From positions 51,275-115,274 of the forward strand of contig JAIKYZ010000008.1 of NCBI GenBank assembly GCA_024682655.1: a DNA stretch of 64,000 nt, read 5' to 3'. The notes under the pieces were generated by a model, which saw only the letters and a list, made by a program, of their open reading frames with translations, did no database searches and was not told the DNA's origin. Below are positions 25,720 through 34,697 of the stretch, one piece after another (within the stretch, counting starts at the first letter, position 1; each line of letters starts with the position of its first letter). This stretch comes from Treponema sp. (GTDB taxonomy: Bacteria; Spirochaetota; Spirochaetia; Treponematales; Treponemataceae). The translations under genes were made by a program, and so were the position numbers.

Positions 25720-27024
25720 TTGAAAATTAGAAATTATTTATTTTTATTAGGGTTGGCTTTCTTGATAACTTCCTGCAATATGAATGCAAAAAGTCTTCAA
25801 GAGCCTAGTGTGTCTACTACACCAAGTGTAAAAGCTGGTGATATTTTTGCACTTTCTTATTATACAGATGCAGGTGCTAACGCTTATGATTATTATTGTT
25901 TTACATCAGATACAGAGGGTGTAATTATTAGTAATCCTTATGCTAGTAAAGCTTTTGATCTTTCCACTGTAAAATTCGATTATGACGATGGACAGTCTTC
26001 AATAAATGGAAATGATTGGCTTACTTTCTTTTATGAAAATAACTGCGTAAGAGCTTTTAATAAAAAAAATGCTTATGTAAGAGAAAGTGGTAAAGATGGT
26101 CTTTATGCAACTTTTACAAATGGTGGAATTGAAATTAAATTTGCAGCAAATGGAAAAGCAAGTGTTAAAGATTCTTCAAGTGAAATAGCCTGTAAATATA
26201 CTAACGAAAATGGAAGAATTTACTTAACAGACAGTTATAAAACATACACTTTATATTATTTTTCTGACGGTTACGTAGTATTCCAGAATGCAACAAGTGT
26301 ATTCACAACTCCAGAAAAAATTACCTTGCATCTAGTATTAGATGATCCTGATGCAAGTGCAAGTTTTTCTTTACCATCTTTCTTTAAAAATTCCTTACCA
26401 GATGGCTTTACCTATTTGATTTACAATTTAAATAAGGCTAAAGCAAAAATGTCTACCGTAAAAGAATTGCTTAGAACAAATCCAAATAAAAACTTTTATT
26501 TTGGAAGTCCTTCTTCGGACTCTTTGTTCTCAGAATATGAAGTTCCTGATAATTACTTTGAAGGATATGAAAATCTTTATGGCATTAATTTTGGGAATGT
26601 ATACACTCCAGTCAAAATTGGAAATGCTGCCTTTAAAAATTGTACAAATCTTGAAACAATAGATGCGAGTCTAAAATGTTTCTGGTATTTTGGAGAAAGT
26701 GCCTTTGAAGGTTGTTCATCATTAAAAGCCATTGAAATTTCTGGATATCATTCTGATTATTACGGTGGAGTAAGCGGAAATGACGAATATATGGTAATTG
26801 GTAAAAATGCATTTAAAGGCTGTTCAAATTTATATGCCATCGTTGCTTCTTATAAAGATTGGTATGTAACTCAAGATGATATAAGTGGTACAGTAGAAAA
26901 TAAAAAGTCTATCAAAAACGAAGTTAATGATTCAAGCATAAGTGATGCAGCAGAAAGAAATAAAGCAAATGCTAAACTTCTTACCGAAACTTATGTTGAT
27001 TATACCTGGTTTGGAATAAATTAA
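25720..27024 (+). CDS. Lipoprotein with BspA/TpLRR-type leucine-rich repeats
   Basis: 434 residues starting at a TTG codon preceded by AAAGGGG; the lipoprotein signal ends FLITSC. The N-terminal ~220 residues form a Tyr/Ser-rich domain I do not recognise. The C-terminal part (about 285-380) contains BspA-like repeats with the IGNAAFKNCTNLETI and FGESAFEGCSSLKAI pattern. Such repeats commonly mediate surface attachment in treponemes and Bacteroidetes; this role is inferred. It is followed by a strong terminator and is monocistronic. Confidence 0.82.
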   Translation: MKIRNYLFLLGLAFLITSCNMNAKSLQEPSVSTTPSVKAGDIFALSYYTDAGANAYDYYCFTSDTEGVIISNPYASKAFDLSTVKFDYDDGQSSINGNDWLTFFYENNCVRAFNKKNAYVRESGKDGLYATFTNGGIEIKFAANGKASVKDSSSEIACKYTNENGRIYLTDSYKTYTLYYFSDGYVVFQNATSVFTTPEKITLHLVLDDPDASASFSLPSFFKNSLPDGFTYLIYNLNKAKAKMSTVKELLRTNPNKNFYFGSPSSDSLFSEYEVPDNYFEGYENLYGINFGNVYTPVKIGNAAFKNCTNLETIDASLKCFWYFGESAFEGCSSLKAIEISGYHSDYYGGVSGNDEYMVIGKNAFKGCSNLYAIVASYKDWYVTQDDISGTVENKKSIKNEVNDSSISDAAERNKANAKLLTETYVDYTWFGIN

Positions 27025-27052
27025 TATAATTAATTATTCTATCTAAAATATT

Positions 27053-27104
27053 TCCGGTGATTATTGTTATAGAAATTATTTCAAAAATCACCGGATTTTT
27101 TTTT
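27053..27104 (+). terminator. Strong rho-independent terminator
   Basis: TCCGGTGATT (27053-27062) pairs with AATCACCGGA (27086-27095), followed by nine T. It ends the LRR lipoprotein transcript. Confidence 0.92.
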
Positions 27105-27361
27105 GTATATTTCAAATTAGGATTTTTGTGTTTTCTTAATAAAATAAGTAGTAGGGCGGTAAATTGACGTTTTTTTTCCTTAAGTTTGTGATTTTAAGTG
27201 TCCGGTCGACAGAACATACATTATTAAAAGTCGTGTATAGTGATTAAAAATAGTATTTTTATAATTTCCCCAAGCTATCCAAGCTTCAAAATCAAATTTG
27301 TAGAAAGATAAGCATATTTATTATTTTCAGAATAGGTTTATTTGAGCCTCATGTCAATTCA
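27105..27361. other. Intergenic stretch with no recognised feature
   Basis: About 260 bp between the terminator and the next promoter. No open frame of note and no clear hairpin with a T-tract. A locally GC-richer spot around GTCCGGTCGAC (near 27200) stands out slightly but forms no convincing structure. Confidence 0.5.
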
Positions 27362-27390
27362 TTGTTTTTTTTATAAAGGTTTAATATAAT
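27362..27390 (+). promoter_or_regulatory. Sigma-70 promoter of the M15 peptidase gene
   Basis: TTGTTT (27362-27367), a 17-nt spacer, consensus TATAAT (27385-27390), 25 bp before the GTG start. Confidence 0.7.
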
Positions 27391-27415
27391 ATTAGCTTAT
27401 TGAGAGTATATAAAA

Positions 27416-28426
27416 GTGAACAAAAGTTTTTTCCTGGCTTTAACAATCCCCTTAATTTTTTCTGTAAATCTTACCAGTAAATCATTTCAAATTTGGAAAA
27501 ATAACGAAAATTCTCAGGAAAATATCCAAAAGGAAGATAAGGCAGAAGAGTCAATTAAAGTAGACAATCTAAAAGATATTTTCACAAAACACAAGGAACC
27601 TAACGAACTTGAATTATTTAGAATCTCTTATCCAGATCTAATTTTTAAATCTGAATATAATGAAGAATTAAAAGACTGGAAAATCTCCCTGGAAATTCCA
27701 GATGAAAGTAAAGAAGGTGGTTACAGAAAAGCAGAATTTTACTGGGCAAAAGGCAGTCTTCTTCCTGAATCTGAATTAAAAAATAAAGATAATTACTGGT
27801 CACTTTTATATCACTACGATTATCATACTCCCTTAGCAGATCCTGCAGATTTTACTTCTGAGCAAATAAAAGAAATTAAGAAATTTGGTTCAGATGAAAA
27901 TCGAAAAAACGGAGCAGGAACTCCTATGTTCTTTTTTGATGAACTCTATCAATCTTACAATCAGGTAAGCGTTGAAGAACATATCATCAAAAGTAATTTC
28001 CTGGGAAAAAGAATTAATATCCACGAAAGATTAAAAATTCCTTTACAAAAAGTTGAAGAAAAAATCAAAGAGGCTGCCCTAACCGACTCCGAAATTCAAA
28101 AATTTATTGACTCAATCAATCGTAACGAAGGTTATAATTGGCGACTTATTGCCGGTACAAAAAGGAAATCTTTTCACTGTCTGGGAGTTGCTCTTGATAT
28201 AATTCCAAAATCCTACCGCGGTAAATCAGTTTTCTGGAGCTGGACTAAAGATTTAGACCCCGAAAACTGGATGCTTACACCTTTAAAAGACCGCTGGATG
28301 CCTCCCCAAAAAGTAATTAATATTTTTGAAGATCAGGGCTTTATTTGGGGCGGAAAATGGATAATTTTTGATAATATGCACTTTGAATATCACCCAGAAC
28401 TAATAAATTATGCTAAAAAATCATAA
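27416..28426 (+). CDS. Exported M15-family D-alanyl-D-alanine carboxypeptidase (VanY-like)
   Basis: Zinc peptidase predicted to trim peptidoglycan stem peptides in the periplasm. GTG start with a weak GAGAG ribosome site; the signal sequence covers about residues 1-22. The catalytic region is in the C-terminal half: SFHCLGVALDI carries the first zinc His and Asp, and FDNMHFEYHP carries the second His with the catalytic Glu. The N-terminal ~200 residues have no recognised domain. It is monocistronic, between two terminators, converging with glnN. Confidence 0.86.
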   Translation: MNKSFFLALTIPLIFSVNLTSKSFQIWKNNENSQENIQKEDKAEESIKVDNLKDIFTKHKEPNELELFRISYPDLIFKSEYNEELKDWKISLEIPDESKEGGYRKAEFYWAKGSLLPESELKNKDNYWSLLYHYDYHTPLADPADFTSEQIKEIKKFGSDENRKNGAGTPMFFFDELYQSYNQVSVEEHIIKSNFLGKRINIHERLKIPLQKVEEKIKEAALTDSEIQKFIDSINRNEGYNWRLIAGTKRKSFHCLGVALDIIPKSYRGKSVFWSWTKDLDPENWMLTPLKDRWMPPQKVINIFEDQGFIWGGKWIIFDNMHFEYHPELINYAKKS

Positions 28427-28473
28427 ATAAAAACATAACCTAAAGCCTTAGGATATAAAAATAAATAAAAAAT

Positions 28474-28506
28474 AAGGGGAAAAATATAAAAAATATCTTT
28501 CCCCTT
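28474..28506 (-). terminator. glnN terminator
   Basis: AAGGGGAAA and TTTCCCCTT form a perfect 9-bp stem. On the minus strand it is followed by an AT-rich run beginning ATTTTTTATTT. It lies between the converging M15 peptidase and glnN genes, with the better T-tract on the glnN side. Confidence 0.82.
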
Positions 28507-28540
28507 ACCTTCTTTCTTATTTTCTTTGAATTATCTTAAA

Positions 28541-30631
28541 CTACTGAACTGAATACAATAAATCTTCATAACTTGGGAAGGCTTTATATTCTTCGCCAAG
28601 TAATGGTTCAATTCTATCGGCTACAGCACGAACTTTTTCCATCATTGGAATTACTTCTTTTGCATAAGCCTGTGATTTTTCCATCAAATCAGTAATTTTT
28701 CTTGTTTTTTCGTGAAGTTTTAAGAGTTCATTTGATTTATTTTCAAGAATATTGATTAATTCATTTAATTCTTTCATCAAATTAATTCCGGCATCACAAA
28801 GGTTGAATACTCTCTGCATTTTAAATTCTGTATCTGCAAGCATATTCATATATTTGAAGGCTGCCGGCATAATATCTTTGTGAATCATTTCCAGCATTGT
28901 ATTAACTTCGATGTTCAAAACCTGACAGTATTTTTCAAGCTTAATATCATAATGGCTCTGCATTTCTTCTTCTGTGTAAATGCCCATTTCTGTATAAAGC
29001 TTGATATTTTTCTTATCAAGATAATGTTCCATTGCATCTGGAGTTGTTTTGTAATTTTTTAATCCACGTTTTTCGGCTTCTTTAATCCAAGATTCATCAT
29101 AACCATTACCATTAAAAAGAATATTCCAGTGTTTTGTAATTTCTCTTTTGATGAGTTTCTGTAAATCTTCTTCAAAATTGGCTGATTTTTCCAGTTCATC
29201 TGCAAATTCCTTGAGGGTATAAGCCAAAATTGCGTTCATTGTAGTATTTGGTCCAGAAATAGAAAGTGCTGAACCTACGGAACGGAATTCAAATCTATTT
29301 CCTGTGAATGCAAATGGAGAAGTTCTGTTTCTATCTGTTGAATCTTTTGGAATTGGAGGTAATACATCAGCGCCAATTGTCATTTTCCCCTTGGCCTGAT
29401 TATTGTAAGCGGTACCTTCTTTTATTGATTTAAGAATAGCGCCAAGTTCATCACCAACATAAATCGAAATAATTGCTGGAGGTGCTTCATTTGCTCCCAA
29501 ACGATGATCATTTCCGGCAGAAGCTACAGTACAACGGAGTAAATCCTGATTCTCATCAACGGCCTTTATAACTGCTGTCAAAAATAAAAGGAACTGGGCA
29601 TTATCCTTTGGAGATTTTCCTGGGGCAAATAAATTTTCACCTGTGTCGGTCGCAATTGACCAGTTATTATGTTTACCAGAACCGTTAACACCTTCAAAAG
29701 GTTTTTCCGAAAGTAAACAAATTAAACCGTGACGGCGGGCTACTTTTTTCATAATTTCCATTGTCAACTGATTCTGGTCAGCAGCAAGATTGGAAGTTGT
29801 AAAAATAGGTGCCATTTCGTGCTGGGCTGGAGCAACTTCATTGTGTTCTGTTTTACAATAAATGCCCATCTTCCAAAGTTCATTATTTAAATCTTCCATG
29901 TATTCAATTACACGGGGTTTGATTGCACCAAAGTACTGGTCGTCCATTTCCTGGCCCTTTACTGGTTTTGAACCAAAAAGTGTACGTCCACACATCTTAA
30001 GGTCTTTTCTTTTTTGATAAAGTTTTTCGTCAATTAAAAAGTATTCCTGTTCAGGCCCCATTGTTGTTGTAACATGTTTTGCCTTATTTCCAAAAAGTTT
30101 AAGAATACGTAAAGATTGTTCATTAATTGACTCCATAGAACGTAACAAAGGAGTCTTTTTATCCAAAGCTTCTCCGTTATATGAACAGAAAGCAGTTGGA
30201 ATACAAAGGGTATGATCTTTTACAAAAGGATAAGAAGTAGGATCCCAAACTGTGTAACCACGGGCTTCAAAAGTTGAACGTTTTCCACCATTTGGGAAAG
30301 AAGAAGCGTCAGGCTCCCCTTTTATGAGTTCCTTTCCACTAAAACTCATTATGATTTTACCTTCTTCGGCAGGTGTTAAGAAGGAATCGTGTTTTTCGGC
30401 TGTAATTCCAGTTAATGGCTGGAACCAGTGTGAATAGTGAGTGGCACCCTTTTTTATGGCCCAGTTTTTCATTGCTTCTGCTACCTGATTTGCAACTTCA
30501 AGATTGAGCGGGCTGCCATTTTCCATGGTATGCTTTAGAGCTTTATAAGTCTCCGCAGGTAAAGTTTCTTTCATTACAGTCTGATTAAAAACCAAACTAC
30601 CAAAAATCTCTGTGATATTAGAACCTTGCAT
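28541..30631 (-). CDS. glnN: Glutamine synthetase type III
   Basis: Makes glutamine from glutamate and ammonia with ATP; a central nitrogen-assimilation enzyme. The 696 residues match GSIII length (about 700-730) rather than GSI (about 450). Typical elements are the GSIII N-terminus (EIFGSLVFN), PTAFCSYNGEALDKKTPLLRS, the MGPEQEYFLID metal site, CKTEHNEVAPAQHEMAPIF, the ATP-site GVNGSGKHNNWS, and NRTSPFAFTGNRFEFRSVGS. AGAGGAGC ribosome site and a good upstream promoter. Monocistronic. It is the only ammonia-assimilation gene in the window. Confidence 0.97.
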   Translation of the reverse strand: MQGSNITEIFGSLVFNQTVMKETLPAETYKALKHTMENGSPLNLEVANQVAEAMKNWAIKKGATHYSHWFQPLTGITAEKHDSFLTPAEEGKIIMSFSGKELIKGEPDASSFPNGGKRSTFEARGYTVWDPTSYPFVKDHTLCIPTAFCSYNGEALDKKTPLLRSMESINEQSLRILKLFGNKAKHVTTTMGPEQEYFLIDEKLYQKRKDLKMCGRTLFGSKPVKGQEMDDQYFGAIKPRVIEYMEDLNNELWKMGIYCKTEHNEVAPAQHEMAPIFTTSNLAADQNQLTMEIMKKVARRHGLICLLSEKPFEGVNGSGKHNNWSIATDTGENLFAPGKSPKDNAQFLLFLTAVIKAVDENQDLLRCTVASAGNDHRLGANEAPPAIISIYVGDELGAILKSIKEGTAYNNQAKGKMTIGADVLPPIPKDSTDRNRTSPFAFTGNRFEFRSVGSALSISGPNTTMNAILAYTLKEFADELEKSANFEEDLQKLIKREITKHWNILFNGNGYDESWIKEAEKRGLKNYKTTPDAMEHYLDKKNIKLYTEMGIYTEEEMQSHYDIKLEKYCQVLNIEVNTMLEMIHKDIMPAAFKYMNMLADTEFKMQRVFNLCDAGINLMKELNELINILENKSNELLKLHEKTRKITDLMEKSQAYAKEVIPMMEKVRAVADRIEPLLGEEYKAFPSYEDLLYSVQ

Positions 30632-30662
30632 AGAGAGCTCCTCTACAATTAATTATTCTACT

Positions 30663-30691
30663 ATATTAGTGAAAACGCATATTTAGGTCAA
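30663..30691 (-). promoter_or_regulatory. Sigma-70 promoter of glnN
   Basis: On the minus strand: TTGACC (30691-30686), a 17-nt spacer, TAATAT (30668-30663), 32 bp before the start codon. Confidence 0.75.
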
Positions 30692-30827
30692 ATATTAATC
30701 ATTTTTGAGTTTGGGTAAAATCTCCAGGGGAAAAATCTGTATTTTTTAAGCAAAAACATTTTATTAGTCCTTTTGGGGTGAATTCTTTGCCACTTTTTGA
30801 TATATTACTTTGGTTGAGGAAATTTTA

Positions 30828-32234
30828 ATGAAGTACGATGTTGTTATTATAGGAGCCGGTCCTGGTGGTATTTTTGCCGCTTATGAATTATTAAAAGATA
30901 ATCCTGCAAAATTAAAAATTGCTGTTCTTGAAAAAGGAAATGAATTAGCTTTACGACAATGCCCAATCAGCGCTGGAAAAACTAAACGCTGTATAAAATG
31001 CAAACCTTGTTCAATTATGAGTGGATTTGGTGGAGCGGGAGCTTTTTCTGACGGTAAATATAATATTACAAATGATTTTGGTGGAACTCTTTGCGATAAA
31101 ATCGGAAATGAAGAAGCCTTAAATCTTATGCATTATGTAGATGATATAAATCTTTCTTTTATCAAAGATAAAGATGTTCAGGTTCCTGCCCTATTTTCAT
31201 CTGCACTTTCTCAATATAAAAAAATCTGTCTTCAGCATAAATTACATTTGATGTCGGCTGATATAAGACATTTAGGAACAGATATAAATTATGTAATCCT
31301 TGCAGAAATGTACAAACACCTGGTAGATTCCGGAGTTGATTTTTATTTCAAGGCAGAAGTTACCGACATCCAGGTGGACAATGGGGTTTACACAATTCAT
31401 ACAAATAAAAAAGACGAATCAGGAACTTTTACAACTGAAAAATGTATTATTTCGGTTGGTAGAAGCGGAAGTAAATGGCTGGAAACAGTTTGTGACCAGT
31501 TAAAAATTCATACAGTTTCTAATCGTGTTGATATTGGTGTTCGTGTTGAAATACCTGCAGAAGTATTTTCCCACATCACAAATGAACTTTACGAAAGTAA
31601 AATTGTCTACCGTACAGAAAAATTCGAAGACTATGTAAGAACTTTCTGTATGAATCCAAACGGAATTGTTGTTGCCGAAAATACAAATGGAATTATTACT
31701 GTAAACGGCCATTCTTTTGAAGATCCTGCAAAAAAAACTAACAATACAAACTTTGCCCTTCTTGTAAGCAAACATTTTACAGAGCCTTTTAAAGATTCAA
31801 ATAACTACGGTGAATCAATTGCAAGACTTTCAAATATGCTTGGTGGCGGTGTAATTGTACAGCGTTTTGGTGATCTTGAAAGAGGACGAAGAAGTACACC
31901 AGGTAGAATTAAAGAATCCACTCTCCAACCAACATTAGCAGCAGAACCTGGAGATTTAAGTCTGGTTCTTCCAAAAAGAATATTGGACGGAATTATAGAA
32001 ATGATTCACGCCCTGGACAAAATTGCCCCTGGAACTGCAAACGATGATACCTTGCTTTATGGTGTTGAAGTTAAATTCTACAATATGGAAGTTGACGTAA
32101 ACGAAAATCTTGAAGTACCTGAATACAAAGGCCTTTACATTATTGGAGATGGTTCTGGTGTAACTCATTCCCTTTCTCAGGCAGCAGCCTCAGGTGTTTA
32201 TGTAGCCCAGAAGATTAAAAATCCCAAAGCTTAA
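30828..32234 (+). CDS. FAD-dependent oxidoreductase (COG2509-type)
   Basis: Flavoprotein of unknown substrate. The dinucleotide-binding motif VVIIGAGPGGIFAAYEL starts at residue 5. Cys45, Cys55, Cys58 and Cys61 (CPISAGKTKRCIKCKPC) form the Cys cluster characteristic of the COG2509 group, followed by MSGFGGAGAFSDGK. A C-terminal GDGSGVTHSLSQAAASG motif closes the FAD site. An upstream TTG at 30810 is rejected because GAGGA lies between it and the ATG at 30828. It is 9 bp from the downstream metallo-hydrolase gene, so the two probably work together. Confidence 0.88.
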   Translation: MKYDVVIIGAGPGGIFAAYELLKDNPAKLKIAVLEKGNELALRQCPISAGKTKRCIKCKPCSIMSGFGGAGAFSDGKYNITNDFGGTLCDKIGNEEALNLMHYVDDINLSFIKDKDVQVPALFSSALSQYKKICLQHKLHLMSADIRHLGTDINYVILAEMYKHLVDSGVDFYFKAEVTDIQVDNGVYTIHTNKKDESGTFTTEKCIISVGRSGSKWLETVCDQLKIHTVSNRVDIGVRVEIPAEVFSHITNELYESKIVYRTEKFEDYVRTFCMNPNGIVVAENTNGIITVNGHSFEDPAKKTNNTNFALLVSKHFTEPFKDSNNYGESIARLSNMLGGGVIVQRFGDLERGRRSTPGRIKESTLQPTLAAEPGDLSLVLPKRILDGIIEMIHALDKIAPGTANDDTLLYGVEVKFYNMEVDVNENLEVPEYKGLYIIGDGSGVTHSLSQAAASGVYVAQKIKNPKA

Positions 32235-32243
32235 GTAGATTTT

Positions 32244-32900
32244 ATGGCATTAATAAAATTAACTGAAAATATCTCTTATCTTGAATCCAGTGAAAAACCT
32301 CTTTCTTCGGAAGTTATTTTTATCAAAACCGATAAAAGCACCTGGATTTTTGATGTTGGCTTAAATAATGAAGCTTACAAAGAAATAAAAAAGATTCAGG
32401 GGCCTAAAAACATTGTAATTTCACATTTTCACCCGGATCATATTATGAATCTGGCTAGAATTTCCTGCAAAAACCTTTATCTTTCTAAAAATACTAAAAA
32501 ATACACTTTAAGAGGAAATGTCATTTCTGAAAGTATGGAAATTGATGAAAATCCAAAAATTACAATAAGGGAATTTCCTTCAAGTCATGCTAAAGGCTCT
32601 TTAATTTTAATTTGTCAGGATTATGCTTTTTTAGGCGACGGACCTTATGCAAAACCTGTCAGAGGTCACCACAGCTACAATGCCCAGCTTTTACTTGAAA
32701 TGATAAAAGTAATGGAAGAACTGGATGTAAAATACTTTTGTTTAGATCACGATAAAAATTTTATTCAAAGTAAAGAAGAAGTTATCAACCGATATAAAGA
32801 AATCTATAAAAACTACCATAAGCCCGATTCCCCTATTATTGATGTAGAAGATTTTTTTAATCCAGATGGAAAAGTAAAAGAAGATCCTCCAATTAAATAA
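32244..32900 (+). CDS. Metallo-beta-lactamase-fold hydrolase
   Basis: 218-residue MBL-fold protein. The metal motif SHFHPDH is complete (His61, His63, Asp65, His66); further likely ligands are the His in FPSSHAKGS, the Asp in FLGDGPY and the His in CLDHDKN. It has no signal peptide and is cytoplasmic. It lies 9 bp behind the flavoprotein gene, in the same operon. The substrate is unknown; a thioester or small-molecule hydrolase is more likely than a beta-lactamase. Confidence 0.85.
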   Translation: MALIKLTENISYLESSEKPLSSEVIFIKTDKSTWIFDVGLNNEAYKEIKKIQGPKNIVISHFHPDHIMNLARISCKNLYLSKNTKKYTLRGNVISESMEIDENPKITIREFPSSHAKGSLILICQDYAFLGDGPYAKPVRGHHSYNAQLLLEMIKVMEELDVKYFCLDHDKNFIQSKEEVINRYKEIYKNYHKPDSPIIDVEDFFNPDGKVKEDPPIK

Positions 32901-33082
32901 ATCAAAATAGCATTTTTAAATTCTGTCTACCATTTTTACAAGAAAGTCCTTTTTCTAAGTTTTCTGAGTAAAATTTACAGTTAATGAGTCTAATATTTCA
33001 TACTATCTCTTATTTTTTTTAGATTTTTCCGTGTTAAAATCGTATTTACTGTATAAAAAAAAACTTTTAAAGGGGATTTTTT

Positions 33083-34372
33083 ATGAAAAAATCATCAAAA
33101 ATAATCAAATTTCTTGCCTTGGCATTTTTAACTTTTACTCTCTTTTCTTCTTGTTCTTCAACTACAAAAAATCAAGAAAACATTCAAGAAAACACAGAAA
33201 ATATAGAATTCCAGGAAAATGGACTGGCAGTATTAAATATTAAAGAACCCTTGGTTTTAGATCCTTACCCTACTAATCACAGAGGTGATGGAACTTTCCA
33301 CGATGCCGCCTATATCGCAAAAGATATGAAAATTGGACTAAATCTTGGAAACACTATGGAAGCCTACGAAGCAAATGGCTGTGAAAAAAACTCTTTTACC
33401 TGGATTCCACGACTAGGAAATAACAAAAGCAGTGATTACGAAAGCTGCTGGGGAGCCCCAATTACAAGCCAGGAAATGGTAGACGGAATTAAGGCTGCAG
33501 GATTTAGCACCGTCCGTATTCCAGTTTTCTGGGGAAATATGATGGAAAATGACGGAACCTGGACAATCAACCCTGAACTTTTGGACCGTGTAAGAGAAAT
33601 TGTAGATTATTGTTTAAATGATGATTTATATGCCGTTGTAAACATTCATCATTTTGATGAATTTATTATCAGAAGAAATAATATTGAAGACTGTCAGGTA
33701 ATTTTTACTAATCTTTGGACTCAGATTTCTTCCTACTTTGCTGATTACGGCGAAAAACTTATTTTTGAAGGTTTTAATGAATACCTTGGAGGAAATGTTT
33801 TTAATTCTACCGGTTATCTGGCCCCTCTAAATAATGAAATGGGCTATAAATATACCAACACTATGAATAAAGCCTTTGTAGAGGCAGTTCGCTCTACCGG
33901 GGGAAATAACAGCCAGAGAGTTTTAATTATCAGTGGACTTTGGACAAATATCGACAGAACTACAGCAAAATTTTATCAGGTCCCAGAAGATTCTGTAAAA
34001 GATAAACTTATGGTTTCGGTTCACTATGTTGATAATTCAATGTACTGGGCCGGAAAAATTGCTACTTCGGAATGGGTAACTTATATTGATCAGCAGTGCG
34101 GATTATTGGAAAAAGCTTTTACTTCAAGAGGTATTCCTGTATTCCTTGGAGAAACTACCTCTTTCTACCCTTCACTACGTTCAAGTCAGACCTATAAAAA
34201 TTCTCAGGACTGCGTAAAATATGTAATGGAAACTCTTTTAACAAAAGGCTTTGTGCCAGTTTTATGGGATACCCCAAATAATTTTTACAATAGAAACGAG
34301 GCAAAAATAAAGACTTCTGAAAACGAAAAAATGATTAAAGAAGTTGCTGAATTTGCAGAAAACTTAAATTAA
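33083..34372 (+). CDS. GH5-family endoglucanase-like lipoprotein
   Basis: Predicted cellulase or related beta-glycanase at the cell surface or in the periplasm. The lipoprotein signal ends LFSSC (residues about 1-24). The GH5 barrel starts near MKIGLNLGNTMEA and shows STVRIPVFWG, VVNIHHFDEF, the acid/base Glu in FEGFNEYLGG (the NE motif) and the nucleophile Glu in PVFLGETTSF, followed by VLWDTPNNF. 429 residues is typical for a single-domain GH5. AAGGGG ribosome site. No carbohydrate-binding module is attached. Activity on xyloglucan or mannan is also possible. Confidence 0.92.
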   Translation: MKKSSKIIKFLALAFLTFTLFSSCSSTTKNQENIQENTENIEFQENGLAVLNIKEPLVLDPYPTNHRGDGTFHDAAYIAKDMKIGLNLGNTMEAYEANGCEKNSFTWIPRLGNNKSSDYESCWGAPITSQEMVDGIKAAGFSTVRIPVFWGNMMENDGTWTINPELLDRVREIVDYCLNDDLYAVVNIHHFDEFIIRRNNIEDCQVIFTNLWTQISSYFADYGEKLIFEGFNEYLGGNVFNSTGYLAPLNNEMGYKYTNTMNKAFVEAVRSTGGNNSQRVLIISGLWTNIDRTTAKFYQVPEDSVKDKLMVSVHYVDNSMYWAGKIATSEWVTYIDQQCGLLEKAFTSRGIPVFLGETTSFYPSLRSSQTYKNSQDCVKYVMETLLTKGFVPVLWDTPNNFYNRNEAKIKTSENEKMIKEVAEFAENLN

Positions 34373-34417
34373 TTTGTCCCAGCTATAACATCAAGAAACT
34401 TTTAATATTTTTTCTTT

Positions 34418-34452
34418 TACCTATTGACATACTAGGTATTTAACTATATAAA
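34418..34452 (+). promoter_or_regulatory. Promoter of the sulfur operon with overlapping dyad
   Basis: TTGACA (34424-34429), a 17-nt spacer, TATAAA (34447-34452): a near-consensus promoter. The dyad TACCTA (34418-34423) - 9 bp - TAGGTA (34433-34438) brackets the -35 box, a likely repressor site. The half-sites equal those of the palindrome at 12297-12316. Confidence 0.78.
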
Positions 34453-34485
34453 TATCTTATCGTAAATCTTGTCAAAAGGAGGCAA

Positions 34486-34560
34486 ATGATGAAATATTAT
34501 TTCGGAAAATTAGTTCGAGAAAATTTCCGTAACGGAGTCATGTGCCTCTGTTGTCTCTAA
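34486..34560 (+). CDS. Cysteine-rich leader peptide of the metY/cystine transport operon
   Basis: A 24-residue ORF behind a perfect AGGAGG Shine-Dalgarno (34477-34482), starting MMKYYFGKL and ending VMCLCCL. Three of the last five codons are Cys (TGC 34543, TGT 34549, TGT 34552). It lies between the operon promoter and metY, whose product makes sulfur amino acids, and ahead of a cystine-type transporter. The segment TTGTCTC (34551-34557) is exactly complementary to GAGACAA at the metY ribosome site (34720-34726). The leader's own ribosome site and start (34479-34489) can pair with the first Cys codon region (34538-34548) at 10 of 11 positions. This fits ribosome-stalling attenuation by cysteinyl-tRNA; the mechanism is inferred. 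Confidence 0.82.
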   Translation: MMKYYFGKLVRENFRNGVMCLCCL

Positions 34561-34562
34561 TT

Positions 34563-34590
34563 GGGCTGAAAGTTCTTTAGCCTTTAATTA
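34563..34590 (+). terminator. Possible weak attenuator hairpin after the Cys leader
   Basis: GGGCTGAAAG and CTTTAGCC (34563-34572 and 34575-34582) form a short, bulged stem just behind the leader stop codon, followed by an interrupted T-rich run. It could be an attenuator, but the T-tract is poor. Confidence 0.35.
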
Positions 34591-34621
34591 TTTTACAGTT
34601 TAAATTATCAAATTCGCAAAC

Positions 34622-34697
34622 AGGGTTTGGGGCGGAGCCCCAGGCGAAGGGGTAGCCGATTCTTTAGATGAGGCGCAGGGGAAGGCTTTCCCCTCCT
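34622..34697 (+). repeat. GC-rich dispersed intergenic repeat, copy 2
   Basis: GC-rich block in the 5' UTR of metY with hairpins GGGGC-GGA-GCCCC (34629-34641) and a palindrome around GGGGAAGGCTTTCCCC. 34677-34697 is the exact reverse complement of 19446-19466. It sits between the Cys leader ORF and the metY ribosome site. Confidence 0.7.
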
